64,000 bases of DNA. It comes from Epinephelus fuscoguttatus (lineage: Eukaryota > Chordata > Actinopteri > Perciformes > Serranidae). Below the pieces are notes generated by a model. That model did no database searches. It worked only from the letters and a program-made list of their open reading frames with translations, and was not told the DNA's origin. Position numbers and translations under genes: made by a program. The stretch spans positions 15,453,035 to 15,517,034 of the forward strand of contig NC_064772.1 in NCBI RefSeq assembly GCF_011397635.1, given 5' to 3'. This document shows positions 25,420-36,172 of this stretch, piece after piece. Positions within the stretch are counted from its first letter, which is position 1. Each line of letters starts with the position of its first letter.

Positions 25420-25500
25420 AACAGTGGTAGATGACACAAAGACAACACACACATCCCGTGGGATGTGTGTTGTGTTGTCTTTGTCTCATCTACCACTGTT
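25420..25500. repeat. Near-perfect 81-bp palindrome, 4 bp after the first
   Basis: Left arm AACAGTGGTAGATGACACAA... pairs with right arm ...GTCTCATCTACCACTGTT. One base differs and one arm has a few extra bases in a CAACA run. The centre is CCCGTGGG. It abuts the minisatellite that opens repeat copy B. Confidence 0.85.
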
Positions 25501-26740
25501 AGCTCTGTCATCACTGTTGTTAGCACTGTTTGTACTGTTAGCACTGTTTGTGCCGTTAGTACTGTTAGCTGCGAGCCGCTGGCTCAACCACATCCATGTT
25601 GAGAACTGTGTGCAGACAATCGTGGCTCTGACTCTGAATCATATGTGTAGAATTTCACATGCAGCTCTTTTAAAATAGAGTGCCTATGATGAGTATCTGT
25701 GTGCTAGGCTGGCTCAGAGACCTCTCTCTCCGCAGACTCAGACTGTTTGGTTTGGGAACCAAGACCGTGTTAACATGACATCTCTATTTTTTCAGTTACT
25801 TCTTTTTTTAAAGAGGCATGAGATTCACTTCCCCCATGGTGCACTCAAGATGAACTGAGGGATCTACTCTATATGAGTCATGCAGTAGAATGAAAAAGAT
25901 ATGTTTGATATTTATTTACATGCAAACGTGTGGGAAATGAAATCATGTTAAAATTCTAAATGCTGTGCTGGAAAGCATCATTAGATACGGTATGGTATCA
26001 CCCTTACAGTCCAGTTAAAATCAAGAATTGACATGGTGAAAAGAGCAATGAATGTGATCAGAAAGAAAAGTACAGCCGTCCCTTCACACCATGGAGAGAA
26101 CTGTTGTCAGACATGCAAACTGATGGACCCATCACACATCATGTATTCTGAATATGAACTATTACCTTCAGGCTGATGTTACAGAGCCAGCAAATGTAAA
26201 AAAGACAGCTGCTTTAAGCTTTCCTAAGTTTTCAGACTGTAAAAAGTGGAGGAGTCCAATACTGGCTTTTGAAGATATGCAGGGCACACGTCCCCTGCAT
26301 CTCCTCCTCTCCGAACTGACGATAGCCGTGGCCGGAGGCATTATGTTTTCAGGTTGTCCATCCTATTCTTGTGAACACAATATCACAAGAAGGCCTTGGG
26401 GAAATGTATTCAAATTCTGCACAAACATCTCCTTGGACTCAACAATGAATGGATTAGAGTTTGGTGGTTGAAGGTCAAAGGTCAAGGTTATTGTGACCTT
26501 GTCTGTCCAATTCTCACAAACAGAACACATTAAGGGAATGTCCTCAGATTTGGCACAAACATCCACTTGGACTCAAGAATGAACTGATTAGAATTTGGTG
26601 GTTTACGGTCAAAGGTCAAGGCCTCCATGGTTTTGGCCATAACTGAGGAATTCATACACTAATTATGACAAATCACACAAATGTCTAATAGGATAAAATG
26701 ATGATGTGATGCCATCATATACAAAAGAATAGACCTTATT
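25490..26740 (+). repeat. Dispersed repeat, copy B (full-length-like)
   Basis: Same segment order as copy A at 12824-14165, same strand. It starts with the TGTTAGCACTG-type minisatellite (25495-25570) and carries an AGGTCA array at 26472-26499 and a decayed one at 26606-26624. It has a roughly 150-bp extra segment around 26090-26330 relative to copy A. The leucine-rich open frame at its start has no independent support as a gene. Confidence 0.65.
26472..26499 (+). promoter_or_regulatory. AGGTCA array within repeat copy B
   Basis: AGGTCA, A, AGGTCA, AGGTTA, TTG, TGACCT in the same layout as copy A with one changed base in the third half-site. The DR1 is intact; the IR3 has one mismatch. Confidence 0.4.
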
Positions 26741-27812
26741 TATTAAGTGCTTTTACAAGAGAATGACTAGTCTTGTGGTACTACCACCTTAAAAGCGCTG
26801 AGCAGAGCATATTAAAATCCAAATCTGTGTATAAAAACTTCCTTACTTCCTGTCAATAAGCAAGTTGTAGAACATGTTCATGCAGACCATGTATTAAAAG
26901 GTGCTTGATAATGACAAATAAAGAGCCAATATGCCACTACTACAGTATGCATGCTAATATGCAACTAGTTAATGATGAATATGTATACCTCAATATAAAG
27001 TGTTACCAAAATATTACACCTTGAGTTCATTTCTTCCTGTGTTGCTGAAGTGTTACCCCACTCCACACTGTCTGTGTTCACCTTTATCATGCTGACTGAG
27101 GTATCAGGGGCTTTCTGGAGGCTCAGTGACTATATCCTATATGTGGACAAATGTTTCCCCTCTCTCTTTCTTCCCCTTTGTCTTTGCTTTCCTCCTCAGA
27201 GCCATATAGTGATTAACACATGAAGGAATACTCCAATATGAAAACAACTGTTCATAGTCTCCCACATCCTCTTAAATACCTCAGTGATTATATCAGCAAT
27301 TGCATGAATTGCAGCCACATTTAGCCACTGAGATCACACATCCCCATGTCATGCAAGTATACAACTTTTCATGGTTTTGGAAAGGCATATATTTTAGTGA
27401 TGTGTGCATTATTGTAGTCTAGCGCCCCCTTGTTAAACCAGTCAGAAACAGTGATGTTTAGTCAGTCTTAAAATCTATCATGATTAAATCATATATAATT
27501 TCCTTCCACTTCCACTTTCTTACTGTTTATCAGTGTCAAAACACCCTCAAGCCTATCCCAGCATGCAGTGGGCCAGAAGAGATAGTTATTCTCAGTCCTT
27601 CACGGGGCATATTTACTCCCCAATATTTTCATTAGGGCAGCATATATAGCACAGCTAAATATTAGACTACAGTCATCGGTCAGTAAGCCATTTTCAATTT
27701 TCAATGAATTGACTTGATGTCCAACTGATTAAATATACCCTAAACCTAAAGTGAAATATTCAAATAATATGATTACTACCTACAATGACCACACACTTAT
27801 TTGTTAACAGCT
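26741..27812. other. Intergenic between repeat copy B and lztfl1 3' end
   Basis: No gene. A segment ending AATATAAAGTGTTACCAAAAT near 26990-27011 resembles the end of a common fish repeat; limits unclear. Confidence 0.4.
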
Positions 27813-27818
27813 TTTATT
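27813..27818 (-). terminator. Possible poly(A) signal of lztfl1
   Basis: Minus strand AATAAA about 1.0 kb downstream of the lztfl1 stop. Region 27819-28834 would then be 3' UTR and includes a (GT)n tract in the sense direction. Other weaker signals may be used. Confidence 0.3.
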
Positions 27819-28600
27819 ACCCCATACTTTGCACAATACAAACAAATGCACATCTAGTGTAATATAGGGTAGATGTATCATACTCTACAAGAGCATTGCT
27901 TCATGAACATCATGTATATATTCATTTTTTTAAACCTTCCACTCCATCACCCACATCAATACGAAAAGTACACAGTTAAAGATTCCAGACAAAAATATTC
28001 TATGCCCTTTGTTTGGGGAAGTAGGGAAATCATTCTAGACCGTGATCCACGTCATTCAATATGCAAGAGCAGAAAAAATAAATGCGAGAATGTTTTGGTA
28101 TATTTTCGATGATCAGACTTTCACAGAATGTCAGATCATTGGAAATATTTTATGTGGAATGCTATTAAATCTTTAGGTAACAAATTAAAGCGGGGTTGAC
28201 CTCAGACGGTCAGGAAACGTTATTTTGAAGCTGCTGGTTATTAAACAAAAGGTTTGCTGGGGTCTAGCTCAACAATGTTTGCATTTTAACTAAAAAAGGG
28301 GGGCTGCTAAAATAATATCAATTACCCAGTGCTAGAGAGCTAAACATCACCTATAACCATCTGATAGATAAGACTCCAATTCTTCAGGCAGACAGTGTGT
28401 ATCTGTCCAAATCAGCAAACGGACAAGGCCTCTTCAAACAGGGACGTGACAGTAATTGCATAGAGCACTGAGGGAAGTCTGCTAGCTACTGTAAGTGAGC
28501 TCCAAAACTGAGACGTAGAAAAGAAGCACAGCTGAAGAAGGCTATCATTTATCACTACCTCATTAGTGTGATCAGATGTGTGTACTTGCGACCTCCCCCC

Positions 28601-28609
<9 letters not shown>

Positions 28610-28640
<31 letters not shown>
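28610..28640. repeat. (CA)15 microsatellite in probable lztfl1 3' UTR
   Basis: Uninterrupted CA run preceded by C-rich CACCCACC. In lztfl1 sense this is (GT)n about 195-225 nt after the stop codon. Confidence 0.97.
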
Positions 28641-28643
<3 letters not shown>

Positions 28644-28834
28644 TTACTAAAGCCAATAACTACTGAAGATGCCAGATAAAGCATGAATAAACAATTCCTC
28701 GTGGAGGTGCTTTGTTTCTGTCTCTCTTGTCTCACAGCAGTGGAACTGACGGTTTCTTGTCCAAACCACAGTCGTAAATTTTGGTCCTGTCTCACGCTCT
28801 GGACACCTGTTTAACAAGCTGTCTTTGGTACAAC

Positions 28835-31800
28835 TCATTCATTGGGCTCATATCTGGAATAGACACACAATGAAAGTGTTACAACCTGAAATTAGACAAA
28901 TATCTTTGTAAGAAAGACAGTTTTACAAGTTAAAAAAAGACAAAACAGAATAACTTAAAGGGGCATACTGGTATGTTTACTTGTTTTACATTACTGCCAA
29001 ATATTTTCCATAACATACCATAGTTTTTTAGATTTTCCCATAGACTGTATAAAAGAAGCGGCCGAAGATACCGTGACATCATCCATTATTGTGAAATACC
29101 ATTTGGAAGCCTTGATTTGGCATTTTGGCTGTTGCCATCTTGTTTTCTAGAGCCAGAAGTGACCATATTTGGATCCAGGATAGAGCTGTAAAGGAGTGAG
29201 GGGTGGATCTGCCGGGAGTGGCCTCCAAAGGTCTATTGCTGCTATCCATTGCAAGTTGGAAATCAATAATTGACTAGGTATTCCCGACTTCTGATCTTAA
29301 TGCGCCAAATGTATGTGCTCGGGAAAACATAGATGCCTGCAGAAAACTGATGGTTGTATGTCAAGTCTCTGAGCTTCAAAAGCATCCACAGAGGAGATGC
29401 ATCAGTTACCAAAGCACCATTGGCAAAGAGAAATTGTGCATAAACTAATTTACTGTCTTGTGTGTTTTGCTAAAAAACAAAAACACTCCATAAAACACTA
29501 CATAAAGTGAATAAATTATGAAAATATCATTATGCTCAGTTCACTGTGTGCCGAAATGTTGCTGTGACATGTGTTTATGTTGGCAAACTCAGGCTAGGTA
29601 GATCTTGCCGGAGTGTCTGACTTTAATGTCCAATGTGAATGACAATTCTGATGCACTTTGCCATGTGGGAGGCTATTTTTTTCCAAATTGCAAGTACAAT
29701 GGATTGCAACATTTCCAGCACTGGTGGTGGTGAAGTGGGTGTGGATGAGTGAGCTCTTTGTGGAAAATTTTGCCCCCCTGTCCATAATTCCTAATAGCTG
29801 GTCTGGTAGTAGCCACTTGTCTATCACAAGGTAGCCACGCCTGAACGCATACCCCCTTTTAGCATCTATTTTACTTTAAATGTGACCATAATTTCAAAAA
29901 TAATCATACTGTATTGAAGATGACGTGAAACTAGTGATTGAGACCAAAAAACTCTTCAGGAAGATGTATACTGAGGTAATAAATCAAGTGAGAATTGGGG
30001 TTATTTTCTCATGGACTTCTTTACACTTCACTACTTTTTGCAACCAGTGGAGTCGCCCCCTGCTGGCCATTAGAAAGAATACAGGTCATTGGTTTCACTT
30101 TACAGATCCGGAAGTTACGTCTACTTCTTTTATACAGTCTGTGGATTTTACGATTGCATTTTCAGGCAGCCTCTTTATGAATGGCACATTCCTGATGATG
30201 ACTGAATTGTTTTACACTTAATAATGAAAGCTCACCTCTGCAATCGTTTCCTAATTTCTTTGATCTGCTCATTTTTCTTGGTCAGGATCTCCTTCATGTT
30301 GCGGTAGGCTGCAGTTTGCTGGAACTTCTTGTCCAACTCCTGCACACCAAACATACGTAAAAATTTTGTTCAACATTTGATACGTGCTAACTTAACTTAG
30401 AGGGAAACGCCACAGGGACACACCTTCTCTGCCAAGGAGAGCTGCTCCTGCACTCGCAGAAGTTCATGTTTGGCAGAGATCAGGTTCTCCTGCAGATCCT
30501 TCTGGGAGGCAGTGTTGGCACTAAGAGACCTCTCATAGTCCTCCCTCAGAGCTGCCACAGTGTCCTCAAGACTGCTGATCTCCTTGGATTGCGCAGCAAA
30601 CTTGAAGGGAAAGGAAACAACATACAAGTTCATATGGAGGGAACGACAACCAGTGCTAATACTACAGAATCAAAACCCTACTCCTACACACTGTGACGGA
30701 CAGAAGCAACACTTTGTTCAGCGGGATACATACCATGTGAGGTCCAAGTTAGCAGATTAAACCATATGATAGCAAACGTTCAGATGAAACAAAATAATAA
30801 AAAAGCAATAACAAGTGTTAAAATGGAAAGCAAACTCAAAATGTCACAAAAGAAGATGATGCAAGATTTGCACGCCAAACTGCAGCAGTACCTGCTGTTC
30901 ACCTTGCACCTTCTGAAGGTCTTTCAGAGCTCTCTCTGCCTTGGTTCTCTCGTCCAGGGCACTCATTGCCTTGGAAAAAATAATCAGAGCAGTTTAATTA
31001 ATTATGTAAACTAGAGGATGAATTATAAGAAAGGATGCTGTGTGCCTTAATGTTATACCTGGGCTTCTAAAGTCCGCAGCCTGGCTTTCAGTTTATCATT
31101 CTCCTCCTGTAGTCTTGCTATCTCCTAGATAAATATTAAAGATAGATGTGAAGGTGTGTATAAATGTGATAATGAGGGCACAACATTCAACAATTAATCT
31201 GCATTCATGCAACATATTCGTTTACCTTGTTAAGAAGTTCAGACACTCCACCTTCATTCAGTGGTGCTAACTTGGGTTTGCTTGTTTCCTGGTTTATCTG
31301 GAAATAAAGTAAGCACTTAAGACGGAACAGTTCTTATGTCTCAGTCGTAAACACGTTGGCTAGACCTCCGTGTTACTATGTGAGAGTAAATATCTTTATA
31401 TCCATTTTGCTTTCCTTAGCAATGTGATGATGGCACGAGAAAGGTGCGAATAGCCAACCCAAGGAAAGAGCAGACTACTGCATCACAAAGTTAATTTGTT
31501 TTTCTTAAACGGTAAAATATGAAACCACACGTCGACCTCAGTGGAGCGTGACTTCTGAACCACAAGGCTACGTGTGAAGGGCGGGTGGTCTGACATTAAA
31601 AACAACTTTAGATATTCACATTAACACTGTATTGCTGTCTAGCTACTGAATTCTATGTGGGTTTGGTATTCTTTGAACAAATGATTAATGACAACTGCAC
31701 TGATGGTGCTGTTTGGGGCTCTATATGTGACAAAGCTGCACATTACACTCACCTTATCAGTGGTTTTAAAGTCTGTCTTCTCAAATTCAGCCACTTGCTC

Positions 31801-34800
31801 TAACAGCTCCCTATATGGGTAGAAGAGAGAAGTAATGGGCAGTGGAATAATGATGAAAATTAAAGAGAAAAGGTACAAAAAAAGCTTTTATATACTGTAT
31901 ACATTTTTAGACAAAATGAAACATTTGTCAGTATCAATGTCAGTATCTTGTGAGCAACACTGAACAGAGTGACACTGATCTAATGATATGCACTATCTCA
32001 CCTAACTCTCAGTCTGCCACCACAATGTTTTTGACATCGCAATATTCTACTTGGCGGTTATGTATCCTTGGCAAGGAAAAATAAACACCCTTTTTCTTGA
32101 TAGCAGTTTAGTACTTGCTAAAGCATATGATATAAGATATATGCTTGTGGTGAGCAGAACAGCACTCTGAAAAGCTTAAATGTGGTTTCTAAAAAGCAGC
32201 AGAACACACGTAGACTGTGACACAGGGTGTGTTCCTTGCTTTAGACACTGTATCAGTCACGTACTTTAGGGCTGAAACCTGAGGGGAAAAAAAAAGCATA
32301 ACTCTGAGGCTTATTTATCCACCCATCACCATGTACATTACAAACAAAAGAGCTTTCTCAAAACACGCTCAGTGTTTTAACAAGGTGAAAGGTCGCAGAG
32401 GTCAGGAGGTACATTGAATTCACTGGAATATCACAGTAGTACATTCAAATCTATGCACAGGGACTGTGGCGCTTTACAGTGCTGATGGGTTTGTAACATG
32501 CTGAGAGCAGACTGCCGCTAAAGTGTTAATTTTATGACCTTTTGCTGTGATGCCAAAGACCAGATCAGACAATATGAAGGTAGTGAACATGGAGAGGTCT
32601 GGCTTCCTCAATCTCTACCAAAAAGAGGAACAGATTGACCTGTGTCTTGGGCTTTGGTTTGACCCTCAAATAAACAAAACTGTGAACAATAGCCATTGAT
32701 ATCCTTCAATGTCAAAACAGATTCTGCTAAAGTGGGAGTTATTATTAATCTATATAACAACCACTATGCTCTGACACCTGACTATATTTGTGCCAACAAA
32801 GCCTTAATACATCCTTGTCAAAATGTCAGGAGTGCAAAGTACATTCTGACAGCAGTTTAAATATGATTTATCTTTATTGCTGGTATGTACCTGCCCGCAC
32901 TGTTGGGTTCAGGCTTGTAATATGAAGAGGCACTCTGGGCTTTCCTGCTTGGAAACAACAGCAAGAATGGCCTTTTAGGTAATCTACGGAGCCCCTAAAG
33001 TCGCCACAGGTGATATTTTAGATAAGATAATAATTTAGGCGCACAAGATTAAAAAAAATAAAAATAAATCACCTTTCGGGACTGTAAGTGCTTCGTATGA
33101 TTCTGTTTTACTGTACAGAATTTTCATTTTATCACACAAGGCCACAAACTCTGTGTGACATCCCCACCTCAAAAGTATGCACTCATAAAACATGAGCTAC
33201 CAGTAATCATTGAGAGTAATGTAATATTAACTTTATTAAATGAAAAAGTAGTACATTTTTCACTGTACATGTGTGACAAACCCTGAAACTGAAATAGCAA
33301 CTTTAATTTTGCCAAAGACATTCTGCCATTTACCTCAGTGGTAACTAAAATAAAGAAAGTTTTACTTTTAGTTGGAAAAGTTTTGTGATAAACGCAGCTG
33401 AGACTTCTGTAATTTGAATTTTTGAGAGGCTAAAAGAAAATTTAATGGAATGCGTCTTTCATTAGGAAGGATTTCCTTTCGAAGGTAGAAAAACTTAAAG
33501 AAGACCTGTAGTTAGGTTTGAAAATTATCCTGAAAAACAGGCGATAACCCAGTGCTTTTACGTCCTTTAAATTTTTTTTTAATACTTTGAGATTAATCAC
33601 CACTCACCGCTCTATCATACTGGGCTGGCGGCCAAAGCCTCAAAATGTGATTTTTTTTTTTGTAACTTTGATGAACTGACATTAAAATGTACTGAGAAAA
33701 TGGCACAAGTTGTGGTTTTTTTAGCCTAACTGAACATCTGCTAAAAGGAAACCAATATAGTGGAAAAAAAGGTTGTATATACATTGAGCATGTGAGCATG
33801 TGGCTTGACAATAACCTTTTTGCCTGCCACACACTGTAATATGCACGCTATCTCAACCTAAACAGCTTTGAGGAGGAAGTGGTACAAAGTGGAGGAGTTT
33901 TTCTCATGAACATGAAGGTGTATTGCATGTTTAGAGACAGAGCTCACTTCTTAGTTTAGTGTGGCACTCTGTTTGACCTCAAACTGCCACATCATTTTGA
34001 ATTAGTTTAATGTGAAAACGCATTTACTGCTTATTTAATGTGGAAGGGTCAGAGATCTGGTGCAATATGTCATGCACACATGTACACAGTATAAAAAAAA
34101 CTATATTTCAGGACATAAGAGCGAAGTGTGTTATATTCCATAATATCTGAATAAGAACCTTATGTAGTCATGTGGGTGCAAACCTGATTAGGTCACATTT
34201 CATCAAACGTTTGCTGTTAGTCTGTTAACTCAACAGTTAACAGGAAGCTGAATCTGCCTCCTTTCTCACCTGTTCTCCAGCTCTGAGATATCACTCTGCA
34301 GACGCAGGTAAAACTTCTCTGCCTGTGAGAAGAGCTGCCTGAGCAGCAGCACATTAGTGTGGGCTGTATTGATGAGCTCCATCTCCACCTCCCCACGCAC
34401 CACCGCCTGCAGCCCATCCAGCATCTCCTTTACCTCGTCCACTGTGAAGGTTTCCTCCACCAGCCTCCAGAGAGAAACACACACACATTACAGCTCCATC
34501 TGGACTAAAAAAAGCACTTTATTATTGTGTTATAACAGTGAACGTACAAGCAATGGCACCAATAACTTATGAATGACCAGTCACCTGCTGTCTTTGAGCT
34601 CTTCAAAGCAGGAATCAATAGTCTTTAGTCTCAGGACCCTCTTTGATCGTGCAAACCGCATGTAATTGATGACTTCATTCTGATGGTGTTCATTAAATCC
34701 AAATTCAGCCTACATGGAGACAAGGAGAGAAAAACTAGCAATAGACTGGCAGCAAAAATGAAAGATGGGCAGAGAGCGACAGGCTGTAATGGAAACCACA

Positions 34801-35018
34801 GCTAGCTTATGAGCTAACTTGAAGAGGATTTTCCCCTGCTAATATGACGGCCTATTCACATGAGCTAGCACCTAAACGTGTCATCTCTGGGGAGTGCTTG
34901 CTAACTGTCCACTCGTCTTTGAATAAAACAGAGCGAGACGATTAGCATGCTAACTTCTAAAAGCACACAGGTGGCCTGGCTACCACGTAAACAGCAAACG
35001 ATCGCAGCTACTTACCAT
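28835..35018 (-). CDS. lztfl1: Leucine zipper transcription factor-like 1, complete, 10 exons
   Basis: Cytosolic coiled-coil protein that binds the BBSome and restrains its entry into cilia (human BBS17). Exons on the minus strand: 35016-35018 (ATG only), 34585-34709, 34270-34464, 31753-31810, 31226-31297, 31059-31124, 30892-30969, 30424-30600, 30236-30339, 28835-28853. All junctions are GT-AG and phases agree, giving 298 aa against 299 in human. The start is MAEFGFNEHHQNEVINYMRF; the end is ...RLQRYEPNE, spelled across the last junction. Residues about 128-292 (exons 5-9) are heptad-rich, charged coiled coil with conserved blocks KPKLAPLNEGG, RLQEEN and KKFQQTAAYRNMKEIL. The mRNA start context is GCCACCATGG, an ideal Kozak match. 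Intron 3 is the largest (about 2.5 kb). Nothing suggests decay. Confidence 0.97.
29038..30144. mobile_element. Non-autonomous TIR element in the last intron of lztfl1
   Basis: CCATAGACTGTATAAAAGAAG (29038-29058) and CTTCTTTTATACAGTCTGTGG (30124-30144) are inverse with one mismatch. Internal phrases (TTTGGCATTTTGGCTGTTGCC, AGCCAGAAGTGACCATATTTGG, CAGTGGAGTCGCCCCCTGCTGG) match my memory of an abundant teleost short element. No transposase frame. It lies wholly between lztfl1 exons 9 and 10, and a solo end-like sequence (TTTTTATACAGTCTATG) occurs at about 35730-35746. Confidence 0.65.
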
Positions 35019-35280
35019 GGTGGCTGTGCAGCTAACGTTAACGTTACTAAGTTAGCTAGCTTGTAGACTGAGATGATTCAAAGGAAAAATGGGTGTTTCA
35101 GCCTCTAATTTAGGCCACGCAGCGAACAGACTAGAAGCTAATGGTAGAATGCTAGAGACGAGCGTTTTAGTAAACTGTTTTGTACTTATACTTTAAGTCG
35201 GTGAAGAGGCTAAAGGAGGATTATATCATAGCTGTAAGATTATCTGACAGATTTGCTAGCCTAGCTCTCCGGCTAGTGTT
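35016..35280 (-). other. lztfl1: lztfl1 exon 1: 5' leader ending in the ATG (5' boundary unknown)
   Basis: The only coding bases are the ATG at 35018-35016, followed at once by the donor GTAAGTAG. The leader upstream is presumed untranslated; its start was not located and no TATA box was seen. The 35280 limit simply marks the region below the X-box-like motifs. Confidence 0.5.
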
Positions 35281-35289
35281 TGCCTTGAG

Positions 35290-35330
35290 AATGCCTTGGT
35301 AACGGAGAATAGCGTCATTGCCTTGGTTAC
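35290..35330 (-). promoter_or_regulatory. Two X-box-like (RFX) motifs upstream of lztfl1
   Basis: Minus strand 35330-35317 reads GTAACCAAGGCAAT, matching the RFX X-box GTNRCC-N(0-3)-RGYAAC at 11 of 12 informative positions. A second, weaker copy GTTACCAAGGCATT is at 35303-35290 (10 of 12). They lie 272-312 nt upstream of the start codon, where ciliary genes commonly carry X-boxes. Binding is inferred. Confidence 0.5.
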
Positions 35331-35865
35331 TAGAGGTGCGTTCAGCGGCGCTACGTACAACACGAAACAACAAGTTACATGGTCGAGATGTATGACTACG
35401 GAAATAGAATATATGAATATTATCCTATATTTTAATAGTCATTTCATCAACATATTAGCCTATGTTAGTGAATCTACTGTCGAAATAGTTAAATTGCGTA
35501 TAATTGATAGACTTTAACGGTCATTATACGCTATAATAAATTGTGCACAGTGCAAATATCTTCTATATGATATATTCCTTTATGTATTTACTACTTCATT
35601 GTTTCATTGTTTAATTTACCCGAAACTGAAATTATAACTGCTTCGTTTTGGAAAATATTCTGTTTTCTATAGAATTATTTTCTATTTTGTTTTTTCCTTT
35701 TTGTTTACCTTTTTTTCCACCAGCCTACATTTTTATACAGTCTATGCCTCCATGTTGTGACAAATAACCGTTATATGACTATGATTTTAATTAAGATAAA
35801 AAGGTGTTTAAATTTTATATTTTAAGGCATTCATTTTCTGTAAAAGTCCGTCAGCATCAAAGGAT

Positions 35866-36172
35866 AATTATTTTTTCATTTATTTCATTTTTATATTTTT
35901 TATGTTTATTTTTTATTTAATTTTTCATTATTTTATTTTTTCATTTGTTATTTTATTTTGTTATTTTATTTTAAATTTTATTTTATTTTATCTCATTTTT
36001 ATATGTTTTATGTTTATTTTGCATTTTATTTTTTATTTTTTCATTTATTTTATTTTACAAATTATTTTATTTTATCTCATTTTTATATGTTTTATGTTTA
36101 TTTTGTATTTTCTTTTTCATTTATTTTATTTTATTATTTCATTTTAAAATTTATTTTATTTAATTTCATTCT
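35866..36172. repeat. T-rich (TTTTA)n-like low-complexity tract
   Basis: About 300 bp made almost only of T and A in irregular TTTTATTTTATTT units, with a partial internal duplication of CTCATTTTTATATGTTTTATG (35993 and 36076). The Phe/Tyr-rich open frames across it are artefacts. Confidence 0.9.
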
